In this document: positions 50,481 to 60,330 of the stretch, in pieces
How the letters are laid out: the number at the start of each line of letters is the position of its first letter
Position numbering within the stretch: position 1 is the first letter of the stretch
DNA from: Dysidea avara
Taxonomy: Eukaryota; Porifera; Demospongiae; Dictyoceratida; Dysideidae
Assembly (NCBI RefSeq): GCF_963678975.1
Contig: NC_089279.1
Coordinates: forward strand, 36,103,933 to 36,167,932
Direction: 5' to 3'
DNA length: 64,000 bases
The notes under the pieces: generated by a model
Database searches by the model: none
The model's input: the letters and a program-made list of their open reading frames with translations, nothing else
Told to the model about the DNA's origin: nothing
Program-made: the position numbers and the translations under genes

Positions 50481-51998
50481 CTATTGTCTTTGTTCCTGTC
50501 TCAAAGTCATCTTAGCTGCACGTGATCACCGTGAGAATACAGCTATATGGACTTTAGATGTTGGTTTTGTGGAAACGCTTTGCGATCTTGAAGTGAATCC
50601 ACCTACAAATTAAGAACACCACACTCAATACACATGTGATCACAGATCATCACACAAAGTGATTACCACATCATTACATACATGAAGTAATAATAATGTA
50701 ATACCTATAACACAACATAAAAATCAGCTGCCATCTCTGTAGGGCTAAGCGGCAAATGCTGGGAAACGTTACTTCCTATTGTGACAGCGCTACATTTGAT
50801 TGAAACAGGTATCAGTATGTAAGAAGTTGAAGTTAGTTTTTACGACAATAGAATAAGAAACACACATCATGCCTTTGTATTTCTTTCTGAACAATTAGTA
50901 GTAATAAGACAACACTCAATCAAAAATACAACTGCTTGTTCAGGTATAGTCACTACACCAATAACTCCTGTAAAACCACAGTATTAAAATTTAACCAAGC
51001 AATCAAGACGTCCACCAAAACAATATGCTTCCACACTCACTAAGTCAAGCAATCGAGGCCCATATTCAAATGATATCACAATTAATCAAACATCTTGATC
51101 CCGGTGACAGAGGGTTTTACAAGTCCATACTGTTAGGTAGTAACTATTCCTTGTTCAGTTATAGATACTAAAAATCCTATGGTTCAGTTATCTAGTGCCA
51201 GAATTCATACTGAATGATTCCTGTTCAGTGAACCCCCAGCATCATTAATGAGACAAGATAGTACATTAATCTTCAGTCCATTTATTTAGTGAACACACAA
51301 GCTGCTTCATACTCACATGTTAAACAGCTTCACTGAATCAGATACTGCCGGGTAGCTCTGTGCTGTGCCTTAAAATGCGAGACGCCATTGCAGTTGAGGC
51401 AGGCTGTGAAAAACCACCTTTCCCCTAAAGCCATTTCGTCCTTCTTTTCTGCTGTCAACCTGGCGGAGAACACGACATTGAGGCACTGTGAACCAAGTCT
51501 CTGTCTATGGACTCCAAGTCTTGACGAAGTTAGTATCCGGTGTTACATGCGCAACATTATCCGGAAAAAGGAATGCGTGAAAATTTTCTAAGTCGAAAGT
51601 GTGCCCAAAAAAAAAATTCGCCCGGAGCGTTCTATTGCAAAAAACCTTCCCTAGTGGAATAACTCGCCATGCAGCAAGTGTGTTATATACTTTTACTTAC
51701 TTTATACCAGCGCTACTGACTCAAAACTGCACCAGCGAAAAATTTCACCCTCCTATACGGTATAAACTCTAATCGATAAGCGCCGTGACAGAGAAAATCC
51801 CAGGCCGTTGGCATAGATTATAGAGAGATAATCTATGCCGTTGGTGACCCCTCGCTAGTAATCAAAACTGACTCTGAGCATCCTGAAAACCCCAAGGAAA
51901 CTCTGGCTTTGAAGTGCTGCTCATATCGTGTCAGCTACGTCTACGGCGCGTTGATCGCGTCCCGACTTCGTGATCGTTGGTCCTAAAGCAGCCAAGCT

Positions 51999-54323
51999 AT
52001 GAAATTTGTCATAGCCGCCATTATTATACTTGCTAAGGGCCTCGCTGTTACAAGTAGGCAGGATAGTAAATTGTGTTGGTATCAATGTTTTTGGCTTATA
52101 AATCAGTTTAGCTATACTCAGTGGTGCAGATAATAGATGTAGTGTGCAGATAATAGATGTAGTGTGCAGATACTGTGTTTCCTATATATATATGTAGATT
52201 GTGGTCACATACGTATCTGTGATGATGATGACTGTAGTGTGAAGTCTGGTAGACTGGAGTTTCAGTTAGAAAGTGGCACATGGGGTACTGTGAGTGAATA
52301 TGGATTTCACAAGGAAGCAGCTGGTGTGGCTTGCAGACAGCTGGAATACCAAAGTGGTGATGTGCTTGAAAAACCACAGTAAGTTTTGGGCAAATGGAAA
52401 CTGGAAGTGGAAATGGTCAAATCATCATATAAATGTATACAACCCTTGTTTAGTGGTCATCTCTTAAAGACTACCTTCGTACAAAGACCACATTGTACAA
52501 AGACCGCTTTGTGGTCACCTCTGATAAAGACACCTCTTTACATGGTAATATTTGGTAAGCCTCAAACTCATGTCAGTGTTTCATTACTCATAACAATGTC
52601 ATCTCTTTGTCCACACTTCACTCAAGTCATATACCATCATCGCTTAATTTTTACCGGCATAAATAATACTATGGTACCAGAATGTGTCATCATACAAAAA
52701 TATTCCATTCAAGTAAAATGTAGTTAGTACACTACAACCTACTGTATCAACAAAGAACCTATAGTCTTTCTAGGTGTTTTGATATAATGGTCTGACATAA
52801 GATGTTTGGAAAATGTGAAGAGGTGGTCTTTGTAAAGAGGTGATCTTTGTGCCTTAGCCGTCTTTGAGATCTAATTATATTGTGGTCTTTGTACAGAGGT
52901 GGTCTTTATAAGAAGGTGGTCTTTAAGAGGTGGCCACTAAACAAGGGTTTTACTCTAGGGTATGATGATTTGACAAAAACCGTTTCCAGTTTCCAATTCC
53001 ACTGCTTCCAATTGCCCTTGCCCATAAGTTTTGTGGTCTGCTGTCATGCAGTTATGGTCGTGTTGAAATGGTTTTAGTCACCTTTTCTTAATGTGGGAGT
53101 GCAGGTAGGCTCGGTGACACACGCTGACAAACATTTTATTTACTTGCTACACTTGTCCAAGGATCACTCTTTATTCCCACCATATAGACTAAATCTTTGT
53201 CCATGACTCTAATTCCTAGGAATATCCCCCATGAAATAGTGTCAAGTCTGAGGTTAGTAGCATCCAGTTGGCATCCCTTTGAGGGCTGTATTTTGGGGGT
53301 TGGTTATATTGTCCTTTAATTAAAAATCCTCATGATCAATGTAAAAGTTACGTCTCTTGAAAACTTTTGTGTAAGGGACAAAATTTTGGAGAATTGTTTA
53401 AATTTGCTTGCTATTTTGATAAACCTTATTAGGTGACAGCTATACTAGATCAATAGGTAAACCACCATAATTTATTTTCTTAAACAAAAAATTGTCATGC
53501 ACCATATTTAAGTGTAACACTATAGTGAGGTGCACATGCATATATATTATCAGTGCATGGTGGGTCCAGTCTTTTTAAAAGGAGTCCAGTTTTGTAGCTA
53601 CCAAGTTGTGATCACTGCCCAGCAATATTTCATGAGGTAAATCATATAATTCAGGCCTCTGGCAAAGCAACTGACATCAGAGTAACAAAATCAAGCACAT
53701 ATGAAAGTACTGGGGGTGGTACTGAGATTTCCTTGATTTAGTATCTAGTAACTTTTAGGATGATAAACTGAATAATATCATATTTCAAGCATGCAGTATT
53801 TAATGTTATCAAGGCTCTTCTTAGTTCCTAAAGGGGAGGTCCATGCAACCTGCCTCTGATAGGAACACTGGAAGTCATCAGTGCCGGTTTTTTATTGTAA
53901 TCTTGTTACAGCTTCCCCTCAACCAACCTTCCTGTTGTGATATACCATACAAACTGCCAAGGAAATGAGAAGAATCTATCCGATTGTATCCTAGAATTTT
54001 GCAGTGAATCGTATTGTCACCATACAATTGATGTTGGCATCTCCTGCTGTAAGTGGTTGTAGTGTTGTAATGTGTTATCAGACAGTACATGTGTAGCTAA
54101 TGAGGATAAAGATGATGATGTTTACAAGCGGTGGGTATTTGTTATTAGTTCAGCAGGAGGACTAGCATTGATCATTTGTGTGATTGTTACTACAATATCA
54201 TCATGTATTGGCTATAAAGTTTACAAGAGACGAAAAAAATATGAGGTTCTAGATCCATCAGAAGGCAATCGTAACAGTTTAAATAGTGACCATAATTCTG
54301 ACAGTTGTTGTTGTATTACATAA
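51999..54323 (+). CDS. SRCR-domain type I membrane receptor, gene D (complete)
   Basis: Four exons: 51999-52053, 52198-52378, 53912-54048 and 54097-54323; together 600 nt, 199 residues plus stop. Residues 1-18 are a signal peptide (MKFVIAAIIILAKGLAVT). About 20-124 form one SRCR domain (CGHIRICDDDD, SGRLEFQ, GTWGTVSEYGF, VACRQLEY; then CQGNEKNLSDC, HHTIDVGISC). An acidic stretch (NEDKDDD) follows, then a membrane helix at about 138-163 and a basic tail with YEVL. Introns are 144, 1533 and 48 bp; phases 1, 2, 1 agree with genes A and B. The cysteine usually found after GTV is serine, so one disulfide may be missing or rearranged. The alternative acceptor at 54082 would add 14 nt and break the frame unless paired differently. 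The first donor (GTAGGC) is weak. Confidence 0.85.
52440..52950. mobile_element. MITE in an intron of gene D
   Basis: Inverted ends CAACCCTTGTTTAGTGG / CCACTAAACAAGGGTTT flanked by TA. Blocks such as AAAGACCAC repeat inside. The ends resemble pogo/Tigger-type MITEs. Confidence 0.75.
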
Positions 54324-54379
54324 TATTATGTATGTAACTGCTACACTGCATGAACGCAAATCTTGTAGTTGGGAATTTT

Positions 54380-54476
54380 AGTGAACCCTCACTTAGCAGT
54401 CATCTCTCTAATAAACCGCTTTATTATAAAGTGGCAAGCATTTAGTAGGTCTCACTGTAATGAGGTTTTCACTGTG
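54380..54476. mobile_element. Short pogo-like MITE just after gene D
   Basis: Ends AGTGAACCCTCACTTAG and ATGAGGTTTTCACTGT, inverted with a few changes. It lies about 55 bp past the stop codon and is possibly in the 3' UTR. Confidence 0.55.
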
Positions 54477-54489
54477 AACATACGTATCC

Positions 54490-55530
54490 CATAGTCATTA
54501 CAACAGTTGTAATTCACTTACTTGAATTTCTTTTTATATCTAAAATTTTGTGACCTATATATCTGTGATATATGCTTGCTTTTGTATTAATAGTACATGT
54601 TGCTGACCACAGTCAATGTGTATATAACCATACCAGTGATTTACATCTTCCCATATAATTGCTATAAAGGCATTGAGTGTGCATGCATAATACATGCATG
54701 TAAGGGTTGCTTAATATTTTTGATGTAGCTACATGTATACTGGTATAATTGATATTAGCAAGTGTAATAACAATCATCAGTCAGGTGATTATTTAAATTA
54801 TGGCCTTATGAAATCATAGAAATGCATTTCTAGGAAATAGTAAGGTTAATATAGTTGTGGTCTATAGTTTATCCTGTGATCATCCAACAGATACTAATAC
54901 AAATGTAAAATTATATTGTGACATCAACACAGCTGGTCATATATATACCAGATAATAATCCAATGCAAGGCTGACCAGGGATATTAAACTTTATAGTGTG
55001 AAAACAGAACACCAAAGGTCTGTTGGTAGCAACCAACAGCCATATCATAAAGTAAAATTATTACTAACAACTTAACTAATCATAAAGTTCAGTGGTTTGC
55101 ATCATGTCCTGATCCGTAATTGATTAAGGTTTTTCTTTTAATGGCCGCTAGCCAGAGCTAGCACTGTACCCCCAATACCAGTGATTGTAATGCATGTATG
55201 CCTGGCAGTCTGACTGTAAACTCATAATCATATCAAATCAAATCAAAGAAGCAACGTGATGTAAGCTATAATGTGCAAGCTGGTATTATTGTGCATTATC
55301 AGAGGAGGGTGGTCATGCGTCATCAAACATCTCGTGATCTCAAAGAAAAGTTTAACAGTATCGATATAATGTGTGAAATAATATCAATAACCAGAGCTCT
55401 GCTCCAACCAAAACATTGGCACCATGTGTTTTATTATTATTATTATTTGCGTGTGCTGTGCAGAAATCAATGTGATTATAACGCACAGGTGTGATTGTGA
55501 TAATTATCTAAGAGGGTACAAAACTGATCG
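54490..55530. other. No gene recognised
   Basis: AT-rich; 54815-54900 is a reversed piece of repeat R2 (AGAAATGCATTTCTAGGAAAT). No supported exon. Confidence 0.5.
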
Positions 55531-55539
55531 TGTGTGGGG

Positions 55540-56630
55540 GAGTTGACTATATGAAGGAGGATTGAGTTCCACAGTTTGATTGTCGAGGGGAAAAGGAAAA
55601 TTTAAAACTATCAATTCTAGTATCTAGTTGATTGAAGTAGCCATTTCTCAAGAAGGGTGCGGATAGGAGTCAAACAATCATTTGGAATACACACCAGGTT
55701 GTTAGTGATTTTATACATCATCTGTAATTTGGCTCTGTTCCTCCTGCTTTTAAGGGTAGATTTTCTAACATTTATTATTATTATTAATGCTTTACAGTGA
55801 CCAGCACTGAAGGTCTGACAACAACTTGTGCTGCAGCCTTAGGATTACCTAACCTAGTTACAAGGACTCAGACTTAAACAATAACTTATAGCAAACAAGG
55901 TGTTACAGAAAAGGGGCCAAAGTAAGGAAAAAATCCCTCCAACCCCAGGATTCGAACTGCAGGTCACCCTTAATGAAACACTTGAGAATCTAGAGTAGTC
56001 CTTGTAACATAACCTTGCTGCCGATCGTTGAACCACTTCCAGAAGATTTGTGTTGGTAGATGTGTGGGGGTCCCATACAGGAGAAGCGTACTCTATTACT
56101 GGTCTCACCATATAGCTTTATAACAGTTAAGTTTGGTATTAACAGGACAGTGGTATAAGTTGCGATGTAAGAAGGCATTGACTTTGGTGGCTTTGCTTGC
56201 TATGTGCTTATATTTTCATTCTAAGAAAGGGTCTGATCAAATATTACTCCGAGATATTTGGCATGGGTGACTTCCTTTATTGAGTGGTTGTCAATATAAT
56301 AGATGTTAGGTATGATGTTCTTTTTGTTAGAAATCCCTTAAAAATTCACACTTCTTAGGATTAAATATCATCTGCCATTTGTGTGACCATTGTGTGAGAA
56401 GATCAAATCTCTCTGTAATACATAACAGTCTTCTATGGAATGTATATGTATGTTGCGGTAAAGAATGACATCATCAGCATATAGTCTGATCTTGCTTTGT
56501 ATACTTGTAAAGGGATGCCATTTATAAATAATAGAAATAACAAGGGGGCTAAAACAGTGCCCTGTGGAACACTAGAAAGAACATCAGAAGAAAAGCTTTG
56601 CGTTTATTATCAAGGATTACTCTTTGTGAA
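55540..56630 (-). mobile_element. Decayed LINE interrupted by a SINE-like insert
   Basis: Minus strand. SVPQGTVLAPLLFLLFIN-like sequence at about 56575-56520 marks the reverse transcriptase; MVRPVIEYASPVWDP and VVQRSAARLCYKDYSR follow at 56111-55990. After the insert at 55780-55985 the tail resumes with SRRNRAKLQMMYKITNN and FPSTIKLWNS at 55750-55560. Many breaks. Confidence 0.75.
55780..55990 (-). mobile_element. tRNA-derived SINE-like copy 2
   Basis: The reverse complement has a perfect B-box-like GTTCGAATCC at about 55946-55955. It ends with GACCTTCAGTGCTGGTCAC and an ATTAATAATAATAAT tail. It shares layout with 11015-11215. It splits the LINE described for 55540-56630, so it is younger than that LINE. 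Confidence 0.6.
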
Positions 56631-56689
56631 CGGTTACTCATGTGTGGTCATGCACACGTAGCAATACGTCATAGTGCTAGTGCGTGGGA

Positions 56690-56985
56690 GTGTCGGAGTC
56701 GCTGCGTAGCTGCACGTTTTGCTGGAATTCATTATCAGTAACTGTCTAACTACTACTACGTTCGTTGGAAATGCAATTTATTACCACGTGCACCCGCACT
56801 GGCACTCAGCGAGGCACGCAGCTTATTTTAGTGATGCTCATCGCTTCCACAGCTATTGCAAGTAGGCTACAAATTGTATTGTGTATATCGGCAAGGTGTA
56901 AGGGAATGTAGACAAACAGGGAAACGGTGTGACCGTGACGGTATAGTCTCGCGACTCACGTGGCCATGCATGCAGACCGCTTTTT
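56690..56985 (-). repeat. Dispersed repeat R2, inverted copy 3
   Basis: The reverse complement matches 16990-17230 block by block (TGCAATAGCTGTGGAAGCG, TGCGTGCCTCGCTGAGTGCC). It ends near AGACCGCTTTTT. Another copy of the end block, GTGGCCAGACCGCTTTTTT, is at 57888-57906. Confidence 0.75.
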
Positions 56986-57254
56986 ATATTGTTTTCATCA
57001 GCCCAGTTGGGTAAGGAAGAAACCGAGTGACAAAGGAACCATATAGCCTGGCCACGCAGTGTCTCAGGAATTTGGGGTCAGGTGAGCTGGGGTCGGACAG
57101 GTGTAACTATAATACTTTAATCATATAGCTAGATAGTAGAATTAATTATTTTTTTAGAAATTTTTACATCAAGATCCACCTGACCCAGAGCATTACTCGC
57201 ATCACTTTTTATCTCACTATACATGATTATAACACCATCAACGATTAACAGGGC

Positions 57255-57610
57255 CGCCCACAGGAAGGAGGGAGAGAGAACTGGGGCATTTGCCCCGGGC
57301 CCCAGTCTCAGTGAAAGGGGCACCGGGAGGCCCCACGAAGGGCCCCTTGAATACCTGTTTAAAAGATCGATATACTCTAATAGAGCAGTCAGATCTAGAT
57401 ACTCTAATAGAGCAGTCACAATATTCTTCAGAGGAGCAGTGTAGCAAGTTTATAAATAAGGAGATATGGTTGGTGAGGGGTAGCTATTGTCATTTTCAGC
57501 ATGTAATGCCCCCCTTTTTTGGTTTTTGACTTAAGTTGTGATTTAGAATGGAAATCTCCTTGCCTCTGCCATGGGGCCCCACTTAAACTCTGCCCTGGGC
57601 TCCTTAATTT
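57255..57610 (-). repeat. Repeat R1-related, inverted, inside a longer repeat
   Basis: Outer parts read GGGGCATTTGCCCCGGGCCCC and CTCCGGGCAGCCCTGACG, GC-rich and mutually complementary in part (GGGCCGCCC / GGGCAGCCC), so this may be a larger MITE. The centre is the reverse complement of R1 (TTTATAAATAAGGAGATAT, TAGCTATTGTCA) and holds two direct ATACTCTAATAG motifs (57372-57390, 57400-57418). Confidence 0.6.
57372..57418 (+). repeat. Paired ATACTCTAATAG motif
   Basis: Two exact direct copies of ATACTCTAATAGAGCAGTCA, 28 bp apart. Confidence 0.85.
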
Positions 57611-57629
57611 CTCCGGGCAGCCCTGACGC

Positions 57630-57830
57630 TTAATTCCACCTTTAACATCATCCAACTATTATCAGAAAAGCTTCTTCCCTCACACCATTATTGACTGGAA
57701 TAATTTACCGAATGGAATTATTGAATGCTCTACCCTAGATGAATTCTCGTATCACCTAAGTTTTTTTATGATCATGCAGCGGCTCTGGACTGAACATTCA
57801 GACAATCATAAAATTTTACAATGTATCGTG
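57630..57830 (+). mobile_element. LINE 3' coding tail fragment
   Basis: A plus-strand open stretch with SFFPHTIIDWNNLPN and STLDEFSYHLSFF matches the C-terminal tail of CR1/Jockey-like LINEs. Only the last 60-odd codons are present. Confidence 0.65.
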
Positions 57831-58077
57831 CTTATTATTTGGGGTCAGCGTTGAAACCGGGTCGCCAGGTCCGACCTAGTCTCGCGTGGCCAGACCGCTT
57901 TTTTCCGTGTATTGGGTGGGGAAAAAAGGGTCTGGTGCAACTCCAATAGCTGTTTACTTCTGAGCCGTCCCCAGATGCTGGGGACGCTAATTGAATAACA
58001 TTGGTCACAAAGGAAGTGCCATGACGTTAAACCAATGAAGTATTCCTACACTCCTGCTCCGGTTGTGAGTCTTGTTA

Positions 58078-58262
58078 TATGATGAGGATGAACTTTCAAG
58101 ACGCTATAAAAGAGACATCGGAGCAAATTAAGATTCGTTTAAAGGATAAACAGATCCCTAGTTTACTTACTGACGACAACTCGGATCTGTTTATCCTTTA
58201 AACGAATCTTAATTTGCTCCGATGTCTCTTTTATAGCGTCTTGAAAGTTCATCCTCATCATA
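58078..58262. repeat. Perfect 80 bp palindrome with a 25 nt loop
   Basis: Arm 58078-58157 and its exact inverted copy 58183-58262. Each arm contains ATGATGAGGATGAACTTTC and reads MRMNFQDAIKETSEQIKIRL in one frame, like the start of a coding exon. From the first ATG the frame runs 39 codons through the loop to a stop. It touches the left end of the element at 58269. Confidence 0.9.
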
Positions 58263-58699
58263 GGCGTACACTGTGAAAAAAGCTCAGAATAATAAGGTCT
58301 ATAACAGTCTTATTATGTTAGTATTGGAATGAAATAGTACAGCATATATTATTAGATTAGGACTTTACTATAACAAGCTTATTGAATACATTTAAGACAG
58401 TCATATATTAGAGATTAAATCACTAGTATAGTGCAGTGTATTATCAGACTATACTAAGCCTATTTCAACCATATATTGGCTACTATACTACTGTACTTTT
58501 TTACTTTCCTATAATCTGTGGCTACCTTAATTAAATAATTCCTATAATTATATTTGTAATGAATTTAATTCTGTAAATATGTTAAAACCACAATAAGTAC
58601 AGCTAGTAAATCAATGTCTCCTTGGCCATGGCAGTATCAAATCAATTTCGTCATTTATCAGTCTTTATCCAACTGCAGCAGGTAAGACAGTAAATACAA

Positions 58700-60300
58700 T
58701 TCACAAGTTCCATTACAAATTACCTGTATTATCATCACTATGTAGAACTCTGTGACAATCTGATAGTCGTCTCCCACAGCTCTAATACAAAGATGGTAAA
58801 TATAATGTGTATTCTGGATAATCGTTGGACTTACAGTTTGCAACAATAAGAATCTCATAAAACTGAGACCTTGTCTGGAAACCTAGTATTACCATGTAGA
58901 ACGGCGGCTAGGTCCCACAACTCTATTAAAGATGGTAAATATAATGCGTATACTGAACAATCACTGTACTTACAGTTTGTAACAATCTTTTAAAACTGAG
59001 ACCGACAATCCATGTACATCTAAGACAAGTCTAATAAGACCAGGTCTCACAACCCTAAATGGAGGCAAACATAATTCATATTCTGGATTATTTGGTGCAC
59101 TTACAGGTGTTATCAGTGAGTCTAACCAGACATAAAACAGCCACTTAGTATGTGACTTTGTTGGGCTAACGTGTTACGTAAGCTCACAAGAAGCATCTGA
59201 TACACTGATAACCAAGTCCAAGAATCTTGTAATCACTAAGTACAACTGAAACAAGACTAAATATAATATAATTTGCATACTCTCAGTGAACTTACTTTTG
59301 TTAGCAATACGAGCATGGTCAGTGAAATAAGGACAAACAAGACAGAACAGGTTCTTGAAAACACTCAACTCATTTACAGTACCAGACAAGGTAGCAGCTG
59401 TCAGTTGTTGATAAAAAGTAGTGAAAAACATAAAGAAATGAGACCGGTTCCCAGAAGAAATGAGACCAGTTTCCACAAACCTAAACGAAGGTAAATATAA
59501 ATTGTATACTGGACACTCTCAGTGTACTTACTTACAGATGTTAGCAATAAGAAGAATCTCCTAGAACTGAGACCAAGTCTGTAATTCTACCCTATTGAAA
59601 AGAGAATGAATAAAAACACAATCAGGCTTAATGCACTTACAGCTGTAAGTAATTAGAAGATGACGTTGATCAACTCCGTGAAAACAGAACAAAACTGTCC
59701 GCATATGGTCACTACCAGATTATTTAAAGGAAGCAGCTGCCATTGAAGGAAACTAACACTACAGATGTTGTACACTGACAGCCTGTAGAACTAAGAGGTT
59801 CGACAAGAAACTGTACCTCTGAAGAGATAATATACAAAATCGTAAGAGCAGACCATGTATCCTCTTACCGTTGATGGCTGATGAACTGTGTCCACTCGTC
59901 ATCCGCCATAAGCTGAGATAACAGGATATAAAACATGTAATACGTACACAGCAACACCAAAGTTGAATCGTTTGCAGGCCATTGTCATACAATACACAAT
60001 AAACAATTTAATACGGCTAAACCTATCGTACAAGCTATCATTTTAGTCTAATACTTACTCATCTAGAGCTGTTTTTGATTGCTGTCATCGAAGGAATTGT
60101 CCACTTGGCCGCGCCACTTCACCACTACAGCCAGCAGGGACGTACAGTTGTGGTCCACAACTATCATCGTGGCTCATTGGACGATAGCGCCGATCGCGCA
60201 CACTCTCTCCGCGAGATACACCGTCGTATCACTCACATTTACAACCTCTGATACAACAATAGCGACAAAGATGGCGACTTAATTGCACCTAATACGCATG
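58700..60300 (-). other. Predicted multi-exon transcription unit with tandemly repeated exons
   Basis: On the minus strand a CpG-rich promoter-like region (60060-60330, with a GTCGCCATCTTTG YY1-type site) is followed by a donor (TGA then GTAAGTATT, exon end 60059). A short exon lies at about 59873-59915 (CTCAG acceptor; reads MADDEWTQFISHQ; GTAAGAGG donor). A series of similar exon-like units follows at about 59300-59480, 58985-59070, 58858-58920 and 58735-58800. These share acceptors such as ATCTTTAATAG, a start AGTTGTGGGA, an end GTCTCAGTTTT...CAAACT and GTAAGT donors. Most units have stops in all frames, so the product is either non-coding or a very short peptide. Confidence 0.4.
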
Positions 60301-60330
60301 CGCACACCACTGACCCCTTCAATTTTAAAC
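60060..60330 (-). promoter_or_regulatory. CpG-rich promoter-like region
   Basis: CpG content is clearly higher than in neighbouring sequence (GATAGCGCCGATCGCGC, GGCCGCGCC). An AAGATGGCGAC site (YY1-type) lies at 60270-60280. It is followed on the minus strand by a good splice donor at 60059. Confidence 0.4.

Larger units (their letters stand above)
44399..51621. mobile_element. Mutator-like element with about 1.1 kb inverted arms
   Basis: The 9 bp CCGGAGCGT occurs immediately outside both ends (44390-44398 and 51622-51630). The ends read GCGAA, ten T, GGGCACAC and its mirror. The right arm (50481-51621, 1141 bp) matches the left arm (44399-47390) collinearly once three later insertions or replacements in the left arm are removed. 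A 9 bp target duplication with kilobase-long inverted arms is typical of Mutator-like elements (foldback-type MULEs). The 3.1 kb core (47391-50480) shows no transposase, so the copy is non-autonomous. Confidence 0.85.

Noticed and set aside
55940-55965. Possible tRNA gene because of a GTTCGAATCC B box
   Set aside because: No cloverleaf, no anticodon arm and a repeated sister copy with a simple-sequence tail, so a SINE is the better reading.
57223-57529. Several overlapping open frames in GC-rich sequence
   Set aside because: They fall in a repeat with complementary outer parts and change frame across copies; no protein family is recognisable.
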